From Massilia cavernae (GTDB lineage: Bacteria; Pseudomonadota; Gammaproteobacteria; Burkholderiales; Burkholderiaceae_D), in contig NZ_QYUP01000120.1 of NCBI RefSeq assembly GCF_003590855.1, positions 28,858 through 92,857 on the forward strand: a stretch of DNA of 64,000 nt, in the 5' to 3' direction. A program made the position numbers and the translations under genes. The notes beneath the pieces were generated by a model. The model worked only from the letters and a program-made list of their open reading frames with translations, was not told the DNA's origin and ran no database searches. Numbering within the stretch: position 1 is the first letter of the stretch; each line of letters starts with the position of its first letter. Of this stretch, positions 31,588 to 45,491 are shown one piece after another.

Positions 31588-33118
31588 AGTCGCCCAGGCG
31601 GAAGCCGAGCGCGAACAGCACCGCGAAATAGGCGGCGCCGCTGGCGGCGACGATGGCGAACAGCGCCCCCGCGCGCAGCCACGGCGTGGCCCGCATCGCG
31701 GCCCAGTCCAGCTGCCCCGCGCAGTACCAGGAAAGCAGCCCCATCACGCTGACGGCGATGGCCAGCTTGAGGAAGAAACCGATCCAGCCCGGCTGTGGCA
31801 CATAGATGCCGCGGCGGCGCAGGCCGGTGTACAGGAAGCCGGCGTTCAGGCAGGCGCCCAGGCCGATCGACAGCGCCAGGCCGGCCACCGCGAATACCGG
31901 CACGAACACCACGTTCATCAGCTGGGTGAACACCAGCACGCCGACCGCGATGCGCACCGGCGTGCGCACATCCTGGCGCGCATAGAAGGCCGGCGCCAGG
32001 GTCTTGACCAGGATGATGCCGATCAGGCCGACGCTGTAGGCCACCAGCGGCTCCGAGGAGGTGGTGATCGCGGCCACGGTGAATTTACCGTAGTGGAACA
32101 GGGTGGCGATCATCGGCTCGGCCAGCGTGGCCAGCCCGACGGCGGCGGGCAGGGCCAGCAGGAAGGTCAGGCGCAGGCCCCAGTTGAGCAGGGCGCTGTA
32201 TTCGGCGTGGTCTTCGTCGACGCTGGCTTTCGACAGGCTGGGCAGCAGTACCGTGCCGAGCGCGACGCCCAGCATGGCGGTCGGGAATTCCATCAGGCGG
32301 TCGGCATAGCTGAGGGCCGACACGCTGCCTTCGTCCAGGCGCGAGGCGATGCCGGTGTTGATCAGGAGGCTGATCTGGGCGGCGGACACGGCGAACACCG
32401 CCGGGCCCATCTTGCGCAGCATGCGCATCACGCCCGGGTCGCGCAGGGCGCGCAGCGGGTTCATCGAGATCCGCGGCAGCATGCCGATCTTCTTCAGTGC
32501 CGGGATCTGGATGCCGACCTGCAGCAGCCCGCCGACGCACACCGCCGCCGCCATCGCATAGATCGGCTGTTCCAGGTAGTTGACCAGGACCAGCGACGCC
32601 AGGATGAAGGAGATATTGAGCAGCACCGGCGTGAAGGCCGGAATCTTGAACTGGCGCCAGGTGTTGAGGATGCCGCCGGCCAGCGCGACGAAGGACATGC
32701 AGGCTATGTAAGGGAACATCCAGCGCGTCATGACGACGGCGGCGTCGAAGGCCTGCGGCGTGTCGTCGGGCCGGCCCATGATCCACAAGATCAGCACCGG
32801 CGCGGCGATGATGCCGACCAGGCTGGTCAGCAGGGTCGACCAGACCAGCACCGTGGCGACGTGGTCGGCCAGCGCGCGGGTTTCGGCTTCGCCGTGCTGG
32901 TTTTTATATTCCGACAAGATCGGCACGAAGGCCTGCGAAAACGCGCCTTCGGCGAACAGCCGGCGCAGCAGGTTGGGGATGCGGAAGGCGATCAGGAAGG
33001 CGTCGGTATAGGCGGAGGCGCCAAACGCGCGCGCAAACAGGCTTTCGCGCAGCAATCCGGTGACGCGGGACAGCATCGTCATGCTGGAGACGGCTGCCAG
33101 GGTTTTGAGCAAGTTCAT
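31568..33118 (-). CDS. murJ: Lipid II flippase MurJ
   Basis: 516 residues, strongly hydrophobic with about 14 membrane helices. The N-terminus MNLLKTLAAVSSMTMLSRVTG and the conserved RIPNLLRRLFAEGAFSQAFVP stretch are diagnostic of MurJ/MviN. It flips lipid II across the inner membrane for peptidoglycan synthesis. Divergent arrangement with rpsT is the usual order in betaproteobacteria. The 3' end overlaps the convergent GGDEF-EAL gene by 20 bases. Confidence 0.95.
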   Translation of the reverse strand: MNLLKTLAAVSSMTMLSRVTGLLRESLFARAFGASAYTDAFLIAFRIPNLLRRLFAEGAFSQAFVPILSEYKNQHGEAETRALADHVATVLVWSTLLTSLVGIIAAPVLILWIMGRPDDTPQAFDAAVVMTRWMFPYIACMSFVALAGGILNTWRQFKIPAFTPVLLNISFILASLVLVNYLEQPIYAMAAAVCVGGLLQVGIQIPALKKIGMLPRISMNPLRALRDPGVMRMLRKMGPAVFAVSAAQISLLINTGIASRLDEGSVSALSYADRLMEFPTAMLGVALGTVLLPSLSKASVDEDHAEYSALLNWGLRLTFLLALPAAVGLATLAEPMIATLFHYGKFTVAAITTSSEPLVAYSVGLIGIILVKTLAPAFYARQDVRTPVRIAVGVLVFTQLMNVVFVPVFAVAGLALSIGLGACLNAGFLYTGLRRRGIYVPQPGWIGFFLKLAIAVSVMGLLSWYCAGQLDWAAMRATPWLRAGALFAIVAASGAAYFAVLFALGFRLGDFKRRGK

Positions 33119-33198
33119 GGGGCAAGATTATATCCCGGCAACAGTGTGGCTTCGCCCGGCACGCACGCCACATCCAAACTTTATTGTTGATTTTAGAA

Positions 33199-33227
33199 TT
33201 GCCCTGAAAGGATTATGGCGTTATAAT
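33199..33227 (+). promoter_or_regulatory. Sigma-70 promoter of rpsT
   Basis: TTGCCC (33199-33204), 17-base spacer, perfect TATAAT (33222-33227). It would start transcription near 33234 and leave a leader of about 140 bases before rpsT; S20 is autoregulated in enterobacteria, but no specific leader fold was recognised here. Confidence 0.75.
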
Positions 33228-33372
33228 CGAAGGCTGTACAAAATTCTGTTTCGCAGACACTAATGTTTGGCAGGCACTGGTTTGACTCACATGGTTCTTC
33301 GGCAGCAATGAAACCGGTTTGACAGACGCAAATGTCCGCAAACGCAACTTTGACCCCGATTTAGGAAATTCC

Positions 33373-33639
33373 ATGGCAAATACCGCACAGGCACGCAAGC
33401 GTGCTCGTCAAGCAGTCAAACAAAACGCTCACAACTCCGCTCAGCGTTCGACCCTGCGCACCGCTATCAAGGCAGTTCGCAAGGCAATCCAGGCTGGCGA
33501 CAAGGCAGCTGCAACCACGATTTTCCAGGCATCCGTGTCGAAGATCGACAGCATCGCTGACAAGAAGATCATCCACAAGAACAAGGCAGCTCGCCACAAG
33601 AGCCGCCTGGCAGCAGCCCTGAAAGCGCTGGCAGCTTAA
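33373..33639 (+). CDS. rpsT: 30S ribosomal protein S20
   Basis: 88 residues, very basic and Ala-rich, beginning [20 protein letters not shown] and ending AALKALAA, with the family's [13 protein letters not shown] near the C-terminus. It binds 16S rRNA in the small subunit. Its codon use (GCA, GCT, CGT) differs from the neighbouring G/C-ending genes, as expected for a highly expressed gene. GGAAA lies 7 bases before the ATG. It is followed by two hairpin terminators. Confidence 0.98.
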   Translation: MANTAQARKRARQAVKQNAHNSAQRSTLRTAIKAVRKAIQAGDKAAATTIFQASVSKIDSIADKKIIHKNKAARHKSRLAAALKALAA

Positions 33640-33707
33640 TAGCGTCGCGTTTCGGAAGGCCGGCTGCGCCGCCTTTCCGCTGACTGAGCCAGTTCGACTG
33701 GACCGAG

Positions 33708-33738
33708 AACCCGCCTGACGATGGTCGCGCGGGTTTTT
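33708..33738 (+). terminator. Terminator after rpsT
   Basis: AACCCGC (33708-33714) pairs with GCGGGTT (33729-33735), followed by a T run to 33738. It lies about 70 bases after the rpsT stop. Confidence 0.8.
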
Positions 33739-33770
33739 CGCTTTGGTTCGCCAGGGCTTGTCCTGGTTGT

Positions 33771-33803
33771 AAAGCCCGCCTGACCTGGGTCATGCGGGCT
33801 TTT
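33771..33803. terminator. Bidirectional terminator between rpsT and DUF192 gene
   Basis: AAAGCCCGC (33771-33779) and GCGGGCTTTT (33794-33803) form a hairpin with A and T flanks on both sides, suitable to end rpsT from the left and the DUF192 gene from the right. Confidence 0.82.
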
Positions 33804-33810
33804 TGCCGAC

Positions 33811-34260
33811 TTACTTCGGCAGGCCCGGCAGGCCGCCGATGGCGCTGCCCGGCTTGATGTTCTTCTGCTTGAACCAGCCAAGGTTCATTTCGAGCGCATA
33901 CTTGACCGGCTTGGTGGAGCAGTGGCTGTCCAGCGTTTGCGGTTTCATGTCTTCGATGTTGACGATCTTGCCCTCAAGGTCGATGAAGGCGACAGACAAA
34001 GGCAGCAGGGTATTCTTCATCCACATGCACTGGCTGGTCGGCTGGTCGAACACGAACACCATGCCGTGGTTGTTTTGCATCTTCTCGCGGAACATCAGGC
34101 CTTGCTGGCGCTGGGCGTCGGTCTGGGCGACTTCGGCCTGGATCAGGTGCATGCCGGCGGTCAGCTGGGTGTTGCCGAAGCGGGCAGGCTGCTGCGCGCC
34201 TGCGCCGGCGGCGCAAAGTGCGAGCGCGGCGGCGGCCAGGGTGGCGATAGTTTTTTTCAT
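33811..34260 (-). CDS. Exported DUF192 domain protein
   Basis: 149 residues. Signal peptide in the first 22 residues (MKKTIATLAAAALALCAAGA), then the DUF192 core: IQAEVAQTDAQRQQGLMFRE, HGMVFVFDQPTSQCMWMKNT, PLSVAFIDLEGKIVNIEDM, and the C-terminal KYALEMNLGWFKQKNIKPG. DUF192 proteins are small periplasmic or lipoprotein-like proteins of unknown activity. It faces rpsT across a bidirectional terminator and lies 76 bases after rluE on the same strand. Confidence 0.9.
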   Translation of the reverse strand: MKKTIATLAAAALALCAAGAGAQQPARFGNTQLTAGMHLIQAEVAQTDAQRQQGLMFREKMQNNHGMVFVFDQPTSQCMWMKNTLLPLSVAFIDLEGKIVNIEDMKPQTLDSHCSTKPVKYALEMNLGWFKQKNIKPGSAIGGLPGLPK

Positions 34261-34336
34261 GGTCAGTATCGTGGTGAGGGTGGCAGATTAAGCCATGGGG
34301 CTTGGGCGAGCGTCAAGTAAGCGGGTGTAACGATTG

Positions 34337-34894
34337 TTATTTCAAATCTCCCGCGGAGACTTCCATCGACTCCCCCGGCATCAAGGGATGCGTCGCCAGC
34401 GAATATGGCCCGATGCTGCTGCGGACCAGGCGCAGCGTCGGCAGTCCAACGGCCGCCGTCATCCGGCGCACCTGGCGGTTCTTTCCTTCCTGTAGCGTGA
34501 TCGCGATCCAGCTGGTCGGCTTGTCCGCGCGCTGGCGGATCGGCGGGTTGCGCGGCCACAGCCACTCGGGCTCGGCGATGCGCACCGCCTTGCATGGCTT
34601 GGTGACAAAGTCGCCCAGGTCGATCGGCGCCTGCAGCTTCGCCAGCGCGCCGGCATCGGCCACGCCGTCCACCTGCACCAGGTAGGTCTTTGCCTCCTTG
34701 TGGTCGGGATGGGCGATCTGGTGCTGCAGGCGGCCGTCGTCGGTCAGCAGCATCAGCCCTTCGCTGTCGGCGTCGAGCCGGCCGGCGGGGTAGATGTTGG
34801 GCGTGGCAATGTAATCGGCGAGCGACTCGCGTCCGTCCTGCGGAGTAAACTGGCAAAGTACCTGGAACGGCTTGTTAAATAGGATCAGGGGCAT
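34337..34894 (-). CDS. rluE: 23S rRNA pseudouridine synthase, RluE type
   Basis: 185 residues from the ATG at 34894 (a TTG at 34930 would add 12 residues). It starts directly with LILFNKPFQVLCQF, as RluE does, without the S4 domain of RsuA/RluB. The catalytic Asp lies in AGRLDADSEGLMLLT; KTYLVQVDG and EGKNRQVRRM are the other RsuA-family signatures. RluE converts U2457 of 23S rRNA to pseudouridine. It is divergent from the monomeric isocitrate dehydrogenase gene across about 200 bases. Confidence 0.9.
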   Translation of the reverse strand: MPLILFNKPFQVLCQFTPQDGRESLADYIATPNIYPAGRLDADSEGLMLLTDDGRLQHQIAHPDHKEAKTYLVQVDGVADAGALAKLQAPIDLGDFVTKPCKAVRIAEPEWLWPRNPPIRQRADKPTSWIAITLQEGKNRQVRRMTAAVGLPTLRLVRSSIGPYSLATHPLMPGESMEVSAGDLK

Positions 34895-35099
34895 AGGGTG
34901 TGGCGGCAGCCTTTCAGCATCGAAAGCCAAGTGTTCGTGTCTTAAAACCGTAGCGCCTAGTAAAATACTGGTGCATAATGTGAAACGCGCCTCTTATGTC
35001 TTATAGAAGACCTTCGGGGCCCGTATCCATAATTGTAACCAGTTTCAGAATCCAGACCTATCCATCGCGGCACCGTTCGCGAATACCGAGGAAAAGCGC

Positions 35100-37331
<2,232 letters not shown>

Positions 37332-37362
37332 TTTCCGCCTTGGTGCTCTGATGGCCGAAAAG

Positions 37363-37399
37363 AACCCGCCCGGTCAAGATGGCCGCGGCGGGTTTTTTT
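37363..37399 (+). terminator. Terminator after monomeric icd
   Basis: AACCCGCC (37363-37370) and GGCGGGTT (37387-37394) close a hairpin with seven T. It isolates the two isocitrate dehydrogenase genes from each other transcriptionally. Confidence 0.85.
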
Positions 37400-37613
37400 A
37401 CGCGCGCTCAGGAGGCCAGAGTGGCTTTCGTGGCTTTTGCCTCTAAAAATCATCTGGCTCCGCCAGGGATTTTTGTCTGACTAAGCCAATCAAAAGTAGG
37501 TTTTCACTTTTGATTGATATAAACTTAATGGTTTATGCAAGAGTGGCCGCCAGCCAAGGTGGGGGCGGTCGCGCCACGTCGCAGTCGCGCACGAGTCCAA
37601 TTGGGAGAACACA

Positions 37614-38867
<1,254 letters not shown>

Positions 38868-38890
38868 TCCTGTCTCCTGACGCGTCCTGT

Positions 38891-38932
38891 AAGCCCTTGA
38901 TTTTCCTAAGGAAATTCAAGGGCTTTTGTTTT
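38891..38932 (+). terminator. Terminator after icd
   Basis: AAGCCCTTGATTTTCC pairs with GGAAATTCAAGGGCTT (one mismatch) around a TAA loop, followed by TTGTTTT. Confidence 0.9.
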
Positions 38933-39130
38933 GGCTCGTCCCATAGGTGTAGAGACCATCAAAAAATTCTGCAATTCGCACCAAATCAGCGCGGCGTTAT
39001 GCCATCAACGTGCGTCGCTGCCGCCTGTTGCACCGCGATGAGGTTTCCGCTCACGCAGTGCGCCTCGAGTACCGTCGGCACACGTGAGCCAGCGTGCGGT
39101 CATCCGGCCAGCCGCAATCCATCTGGGACC

Positions 39131-39147
39131 TGGCACATGCTTTGCTT
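39131..39147 (+). promoter_or_regulatory. Sigma-54 promoter
   Basis: TGGCAC-ATGCT-TTGCT matches the σ54 consensus TGGCACN5TTGCW exactly, with GG at 39132-39133 and GC at 39144-39145. Transcription would begin near 39157. It reads toward the hairpin at 39189 and the chemoreceptor at 39281. Confidence 0.78.
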
Positions 39148-39156
39148 ATGTAATAG

Positions 39157-39235
39157 CGCGCGCCAACGACGGCGCCACTCATCGTGACAAGGGCGTCTCG
39201 TCGAATGCCGAAAGGCATGGACGAACGCCCTTTTT
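39157..39235 (+). ncRNA. Candidate σ54-dependent small RNA or terminated leader
   Basis: From the predicted σ54 start near 39157 the transcript would be about 79 bases and end at a strong intrinsic terminator: AAGGGCGT/ACGCCCTT outer stem, CGTC/GACG middle stem, ATGCC-GAAA-GGCAT tip with a GNRA loop, then TTTTT (39189-39235). There is no open frame with a ribosome site inside. It could be a nitrogen/σ54-controlled sRNA, or an attenuator in front of the chemoreceptor gene. Only sequence features support it. Confidence 0.45.
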
Positions 39236-39280
39236 GTATTTCAGTCGCGATCCGCAGAGCAGGCACAGAAAGGTCAGGGC

Positions 39281-42112
39281 ATGAGTGCATTACTTGGACG
39301 TTTGCGAATGTGGCAGAAGCTGACCATCTTCGGTATCCTGGGGATCGTGATGGCGCTGCCGCCCCTGGTGATTTACCTGCGCGCCAGCAATGCAGCTATC
39401 GGCGCGGTGCAAACCAAGCTGACCGGAGTCGCGCCGGCAACGGCGCTGCGGCGCGTGATCCAGCTGACACAGCAGCATCGGGAGCTGTCCGCCGGCTACC
39501 TGGCTGGTAACGAATCGTTGGCGTCGCCGCGCGCGGAGAAGCAGGCCGAGGTGGACAAGACGCTCGCGGAAGCGACCGCCATCCTGGAGCGCACTATCCA
39601 GGATCCGAAGATCATCGCCAACTGGAACCAGGCGCTGCAGGACTGGCAGGCAGTGGCGCGCGACGTGGCGCAAAAGCCTATCCAGGGCACGCAGAACTTC
39701 ACCCAGCACACCTCTTTGATTGCGGCCTACCTGGAAGTGCTCGACCAGGCGTCGGAATATTTCGGACTCGCGCTCGACCCCGAGGCTGACAGCCACCAGT
39801 TGACGATGACGGGGCTGTCCTACCTGCCCAAGCTGACTGAATCGCTCGGCCAGGTCCGCGCCAAGGGGACCTTGTATCTGTTCCAGCAGGACATCACTCC
39901 CGGCGATCGCTCGCGGCTGTCATCTCAGGTCGCGGTCACCCGGGTTCAATACGAGGGCATGCGGCGCGCCATCGAGAAAATCACGGCGCGCAACGCGACG
40001 CTTGAAGCCAGGCTGGCAGCGCCGTTGAAGGAAAGCGCGGATGCCGCCGACAAAGCGTTCCTCGCAGTCGACGAACAGGTGCTCAAGCCGGACGCATTGA
40101 CATTCAATTCCGGTGACTTCTTCAAGATGTACAGCGCCGCGATCGACGCGCAGTTCGCGCTTGGCGATCACACGATGACGGAACTGACAGGTATCCTGCG
40201 CGAGCGCGTGGCCGGCCTGCGGCGCGCCCAATACTCGGTGCTGGGCCTGATCGCGTTGATCATGCTGGCGGCAGTCGCAGTGGGCTTTTTCCTGACCCGC
40301 GCGATCACACAACCGATCAACGAGGCCGTGCGCGTGGCCAAGGCAGTCGCTTCGGGCGACCTGACCGCGCACATAGAGGTCAAAAGCCGGGATGAAATGG
40401 GCCAGTTGCAGCAGGCGCTGCAGGACATGAATAGCAGCCTGATCAACACTGTGAGCGCGGTGCAGGCATTGACCGGCATGATCACCACCTCCTCCGGGGA
40501 AATCGCGCAGGGCAGCGCCAACCAGTCTGAGCGCACCGACGAGCAGGCGGCCTCGCTGGAGGTGACGGCGGCGAGCATGGAAGAACTGACGTCGACGGTC
40601 AAACAGAATGCGCAGAACGCGCACGCCGCCAGCGATCTCGCGCTGAAGGCTAGTTCGATCGCTGAACGCGGCGGCGCGGCGGTGGAGCAGGTGGTGTCCA
40701 CGATGGAAGAGATCAACCAGTCCTCGAAGAAGATCGCCGACATCACCGGCGTGATCGAAGGAATCGCGTTCCAGACCAACATCCTGGCGCTGAACGCGGC
40801 AGTGGAAGCTGCGCGCGCTGGCGAGCAAGGGCGAGGCTTCGCGGTGGTGGCGAGCGAGGTGCGCGGCCTGGCGCAACGTAGCGCGGCTGCGGCGAAGGAG
40901 ATCAAGGAACTGATCGGCGACTCGGTGGCGCGGGTCGAGAACGGCTCGGCGCTGGTGGCGCAGGCGGGCCGCACGATGGGCGAGATCGAGCAGGCGGTGC
41001 AGCGCGTGACCGCCATCATGAGCGAGATCTCGTCGGCATCGGGCGAGCAGAGCAGCGGCATCGAGCAGGTCAACCAGGCGGTGGCCCAGATCGACCGCGC
41101 GACGCAGGAAAACGCGACGCTGGTCGGACAGTCAGTGGTGGCAGCCGAGTCGATGCGCGACCAGGCCGGGGCGCTGGCCCGCGCGCTGCGGCGGCTGTTC
41201 CGGCTGGCCTCGCCGCCGGCGGGAGCGCGTACGCAAGTCGAGCTGGCCGGCATCGAGCCGTCCCAGCAGCTGTTGCGCGTGATCCAACTGACGCAACAGC
41301 ATCGGGGCATTTGTGCCGGCTACCTCGGCGGAAACCAGTCTCTGTCGTTTCCGCGCCGGCAGAAGCAGGCCGAAGTGGAACAGGCGATCGGCGCGGCCGA
41401 TGCGATCATCGGACGCAGCGTCAAGGATTCGAGGCTTGTCGCGAAATGGAAAGAGGCGCTGCGGCACTGGAGCATGCTCGCCCGCGACGTGTCACGAAAA
41501 TCCATCGTAAGCAGTCAGAGCCTGGTCCGTCATACCGCGCTGATCGCTCAATTCCTGGAAGCGCTGGACCAGACGGCGGACCATTTCGGGCTGGCGCTCG
41601 ATCCCGAGGCCGACAGCCACCAGTTGACAATGGCGGCGCTGTTCCACCTGCCTAACCTGACCGAATCGCTTGGGCAGGCGCGCGCCCGCGGCACCTTGCA
41701 CCTGTTCAAGAAAGCGATCGCGGCGGAGGACCGCTCGAAGCTGTCGGCGCTGATTGCGCTGGCCAGGGTCTATCACTATAACGCCAAGCGCGCGATCGAG
41801 CAGATTGCGCAGCGCCATCCGGCCCTCCGCGCGAAGCTGGCGGCAGCGGTGAAAGAAAGCGCCGAAGCGGCCGACACCGCATTCCGCCTGGTTGAGGAGA
41901 CGGTGATCGGGGCTGAGCGGCTCAGCTTCGATTCCGCCGAGTTTTTCAACATCTATACCGACGCGATCGACAGCCAGTTCAGTTTGATCGACCGCACGAT
42001 GCAGGAATTGACGGCGCTGCTGCGCGAACGTGCAGGCGGGGCGCAGGATGCATTCGTAAATCGTCGTCAAACGGGCGAAGTACATGAACTTCCGTTCGGG
42101 CGCAGCGCATGA
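39281..42112 (+). CDS. Chemoreceptor (MCP) with ligand-binding domain duplicated at the C-terminus
   Basis: 943 residues. Order: cytoplasmic start; membrane helix 1 (about 14-33); extracytoplasmic helical domain, copy 1 (about 43-310); membrane helix 2 (about 318-342); HAMP; signalling domain with the tip [20 protein letters not shown] and [16 protein letters not shown], ending near residue 640 with ALRRLFRLA. Then comes copy 2 of the ligand-binding domain (about 651-925) without any membrane helix. The copies align without gaps by eye: [10 protein letters not shown] in both, [14 protein letters not shown] identical, [10 protein letters not shown] against [10 protein letters not shown]. The domain resembles NIT-like helical sensors (QQHRxxSAGYL). 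Copy 2 should lie in the cytoplasm, which is abnormal. AAGG precedes the ATG. Confidence 0.9.
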   Translation: MSALLGRLRMWQKLTIFGILGIVMALPPLVIYLRASNAAIGAVQTKLTGVAPATALRRVIQLTQQHRELSAGYLAGNESLASPRAEKQAEVDKTLAEATAILERTIQDPKIIANWNQALQDWQAVARDVAQKPIQGTQNFTQHTSLIAAYLEVLDQASEYFGLALDPEADSHQLTMTGLSYLPKLTESLGQVRAKGTLYLFQQDITPGDRSRLSSQVAVTRVQYEGMRRAIEKITARNATLEARLAAPLKESADAADKAFLAVDEQVLKPDALTFNSGDFFKMYSAAIDAQFALGDHTMTELTGILRERVAGLRRAQYSVLGLIALIMLAAVAVGFFLTRAITQPINEAVRVAKAVASGDLTAHIEVKSRDEMGQLQQALQDMNSSLINTVSAVQALTGMITTSSGEIAQGSANQSERTDEQAASLEVTAASMEELTSTVKQNAQNAHAASDLALKASSIAERGGAAVEQVVSTMEEINQSSKKIADITGVIEGIAFQTNILALNAAVEAARAGEQGRGFAVVASEVRGLAQRSAAAAKEIKELIGDSVARVENGSALVAQAGRTMGEIEQAVQRVTAIMSEISSASGEQSSGIEQVNQAVAQIDRATQENATLVGQSVVAAESMRDQAGALARALRRLFRLASPPAGARTQVELAGIEPSQQLLRVIQLTQQHRGICAGYLGGNQSLSFPRRQKQAEVEQAIGAADAIIGRSVKDSRLVAKWKEALRHWSMLARDVSRKSIVSSQSLVRHTALIAQFLEALDQTADHFGLALDPEADSHQLTMAALFHLPNLTESLGQARARGTLHLFKKAIAAEDRSKLSALIALARVYHYNAKRAIEQIAQRHPALRAKLAAAVKESAEAADTAFRLVEETVIGAERLSFDSAEFFNIYTDAIDSQFSLIDRTMQELTALLRERAGGAQDAFVNRRQTGEVHELPFGRSA

Positions 42113-42183
42113 TTCACGACGACAAGGCCCATTCAGCGCCGGAAAGTGTGCCGGCGCAGGCTGGTTGATGTTTTCACCAGGCG

Positions 42184-42210
42184 TAAAAAAACCCCGCGTT
42201 AAGCGGGGTT
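42184..42210 (-). terminator. Terminator after cold-shock gene
   Basis: AACCCCGC (42190-42197) and GCGGGGTT (42203-42210); read on the minus strand it is followed by seven T. It may also end the chemoreceptor gene from the other side, though with a poorer T tract. Confidence 0.85.
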
Positions 42211-42232
42211 CTTTAACATCGATGTCTGCCGA

Positions 42233-42436
42233 TTAAGCCGACTGGATGTTGGAAGCTTGCTTGCCTTTAGGGCCTTGCGTGACTTCGAATTGAACTTTTT
42301 GACCTTCTTTGAGGGTCTTGAAACCGTTCATGTTGATTGCGGAGAAGTGCGCGAACAGATCCTCGCCGCCGTCATCTGGAGTGATGAAGCCAAAGCCTTT
42401 GGAATCATTGAACCACTTAACTGTACCTGTTGCCAT
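42233..42436 (-). CDS. Cold-shock protein (CspA family)
   Basis: 67 residues, [20 protein letters not shown] with both RNA-binding motifs (KGFGFI and DLFAHFS) and GKQASNIQ at the C-terminus. It is an OB-fold RNA chaperone that keeps mRNA single-stranded. The ATG at 42436 is preceded by GAAAG; the longer open frame upstream is leader RNA. The long untranslated leader with a perfect 16-base hairpin palindrome (42479-42494) suits csp genes, whose leaders control expression. Divergent from clpS. Confidence 0.95.
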   Translation of the reverse strand: MATGTVKWFNDSKGFGFITPDDGGEDLFAHFSAINMNGFKTLKEGQKVQFEVTQGPKGKQASNIQSA

Positions 42437-42754
42437 AAAAGAACTTTCAAATATTAACAAATCACACGAGCCATAAAAGCAAGAAGCTTCTTGCCCCCTC
42501 CTCAGCTGCTCAATCTTATCAACGAATACATAAGTACAAGTCGATAACCGCATTGTTGGCGGAATAATTTTTGAAGTCAAGTGGTTTAGGATTGCTGTTG
42601 TCATTTTTTCCACAAAAGTCGCGACAGCAACTCTTGATTTTCTGAATCGGGCCGCCATCTGCGCTGAGACTGGAAAACGCGTAAGATGGAAAAACAAATG
42701 AAATGCCCTGATGTTTATGCATTGCATCATCGTTGAAAGCCTTAGAATAAGCGT
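42437..42754. other. 318-base divergent region between csp and clpS
   Basis: No protein gene is supported. It contains the csp leader, with the palindrome GCAAGAAGCTTCTTGC at 42479-42494 that can form a hairpin in the mRNA, and further out A+T-rich sequence (42520-42750) suitable for the divergent promoters. clpS lacks a strong Shine-Dalgarno. Confidence 0.6.
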
Positions 42755-43053
42755 ATGGCAACCAAGCAAGATACCGAACAAGTGCTGGAACGGCAGGTCG
42801 TCAAACCGCCTCCGCTGTACCAGGTGGCACTTCTGAATGACGACTACACTCCGATGGAGTTTGTTGTGGCCATCATCCAGGAGTACTTCAACAAGGATCG
42901 CGAAACGGCGACGCAGATCATGCTTTCCGTTCACCGCCATGGCAAGGGAGTGTGCGGCGTGTTTTCCAAAGATATAGCGTGTACCAAAGTGGAGTTTGTA
43001 TTAACGCATGCGCGCAAAGCGGGGCATCCCCTGCAGTGTGTGATGGAGGAAGT

Positions 43054-43057
<4 letters not shown>
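42755..43057 (+). CDS. clpS: ATP-dependent Clp protease adaptor ClpS
   Basis: 100 residues. After a flexible N-terminus ([14 protein letters not shown]) comes the conserved [36 protein letters not shown] and [21 protein letters not shown]. The N-degron pocket residues ([10 protein letters not shown]) are intact. ClpS docks on ClpA and delivers N-end-rule substrates to ClpAP. The stop overlaps the clpA start (ATG at 43054), the usual operon. Confidence 0.96.
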
Positions 43058-45358
<2,301 letters not shown>

Positions 45359-45377
45359 GCGCGCAAGCGCGAATGAA

Positions 45378-45402
45378 AAACCCGCACTGTGCGGGTTTTT
45401 TT
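45378..45402 (+). terminator. Terminator after clpA
   Basis: AAACCCGCA-CTG-TGCGGGTTT hairpin with a long T run, 20 bases after the stop. Confidence 0.9.
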
Positions 45403-45425
45403 TCGGGTCCAAGGGCGCGTTGCGG

Positions 45426-45455
45426 TTGACACGGCCAAGGATGTTCTTCTAGTGT
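45426..45455 (+). promoter_or_regulatory. Sigma-70-like promoter of amidohydrolase gene
   Basis: TTGACA (45426-45431), 18-base spacer, TAGTGT (45450-45455); about 30 bases then remain to the ATG at 45492. Confidence 0.55.
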
Positions 45456-45491
45456 AACGTTCTGAAAAGCAAACAACCTAGGAATTCCGCC

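Larger units (their letters stand above)
38868..39280. other. 413-base intergenic region between icd and chemoreceptor
   Basis: No protein gene is seen. It holds the icd terminator (38891-38932), a σ54 promoter (39131-39147) and a long hairpin with T run (39189-39235). The section 38940-39125 shows no clear features. Confidence 0.7.

Noticed and set aside
39189..39235. c-di-GMP (GEMM) riboswitch upstream of the chemoreceptor
   Set aside because: GEMM switches often precede such genes and the GAAA-capped stem is suggestive, but the conserved internal loops and second helix are missing; the whole element is explained as a perfect terminator hairpin.
39410..42040. Assembly duplication inside the chemoreceptor gene
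   Set aside because: The two sensor copies differ at many codons throughout, so they are not an artefactual repeat of one sequence.
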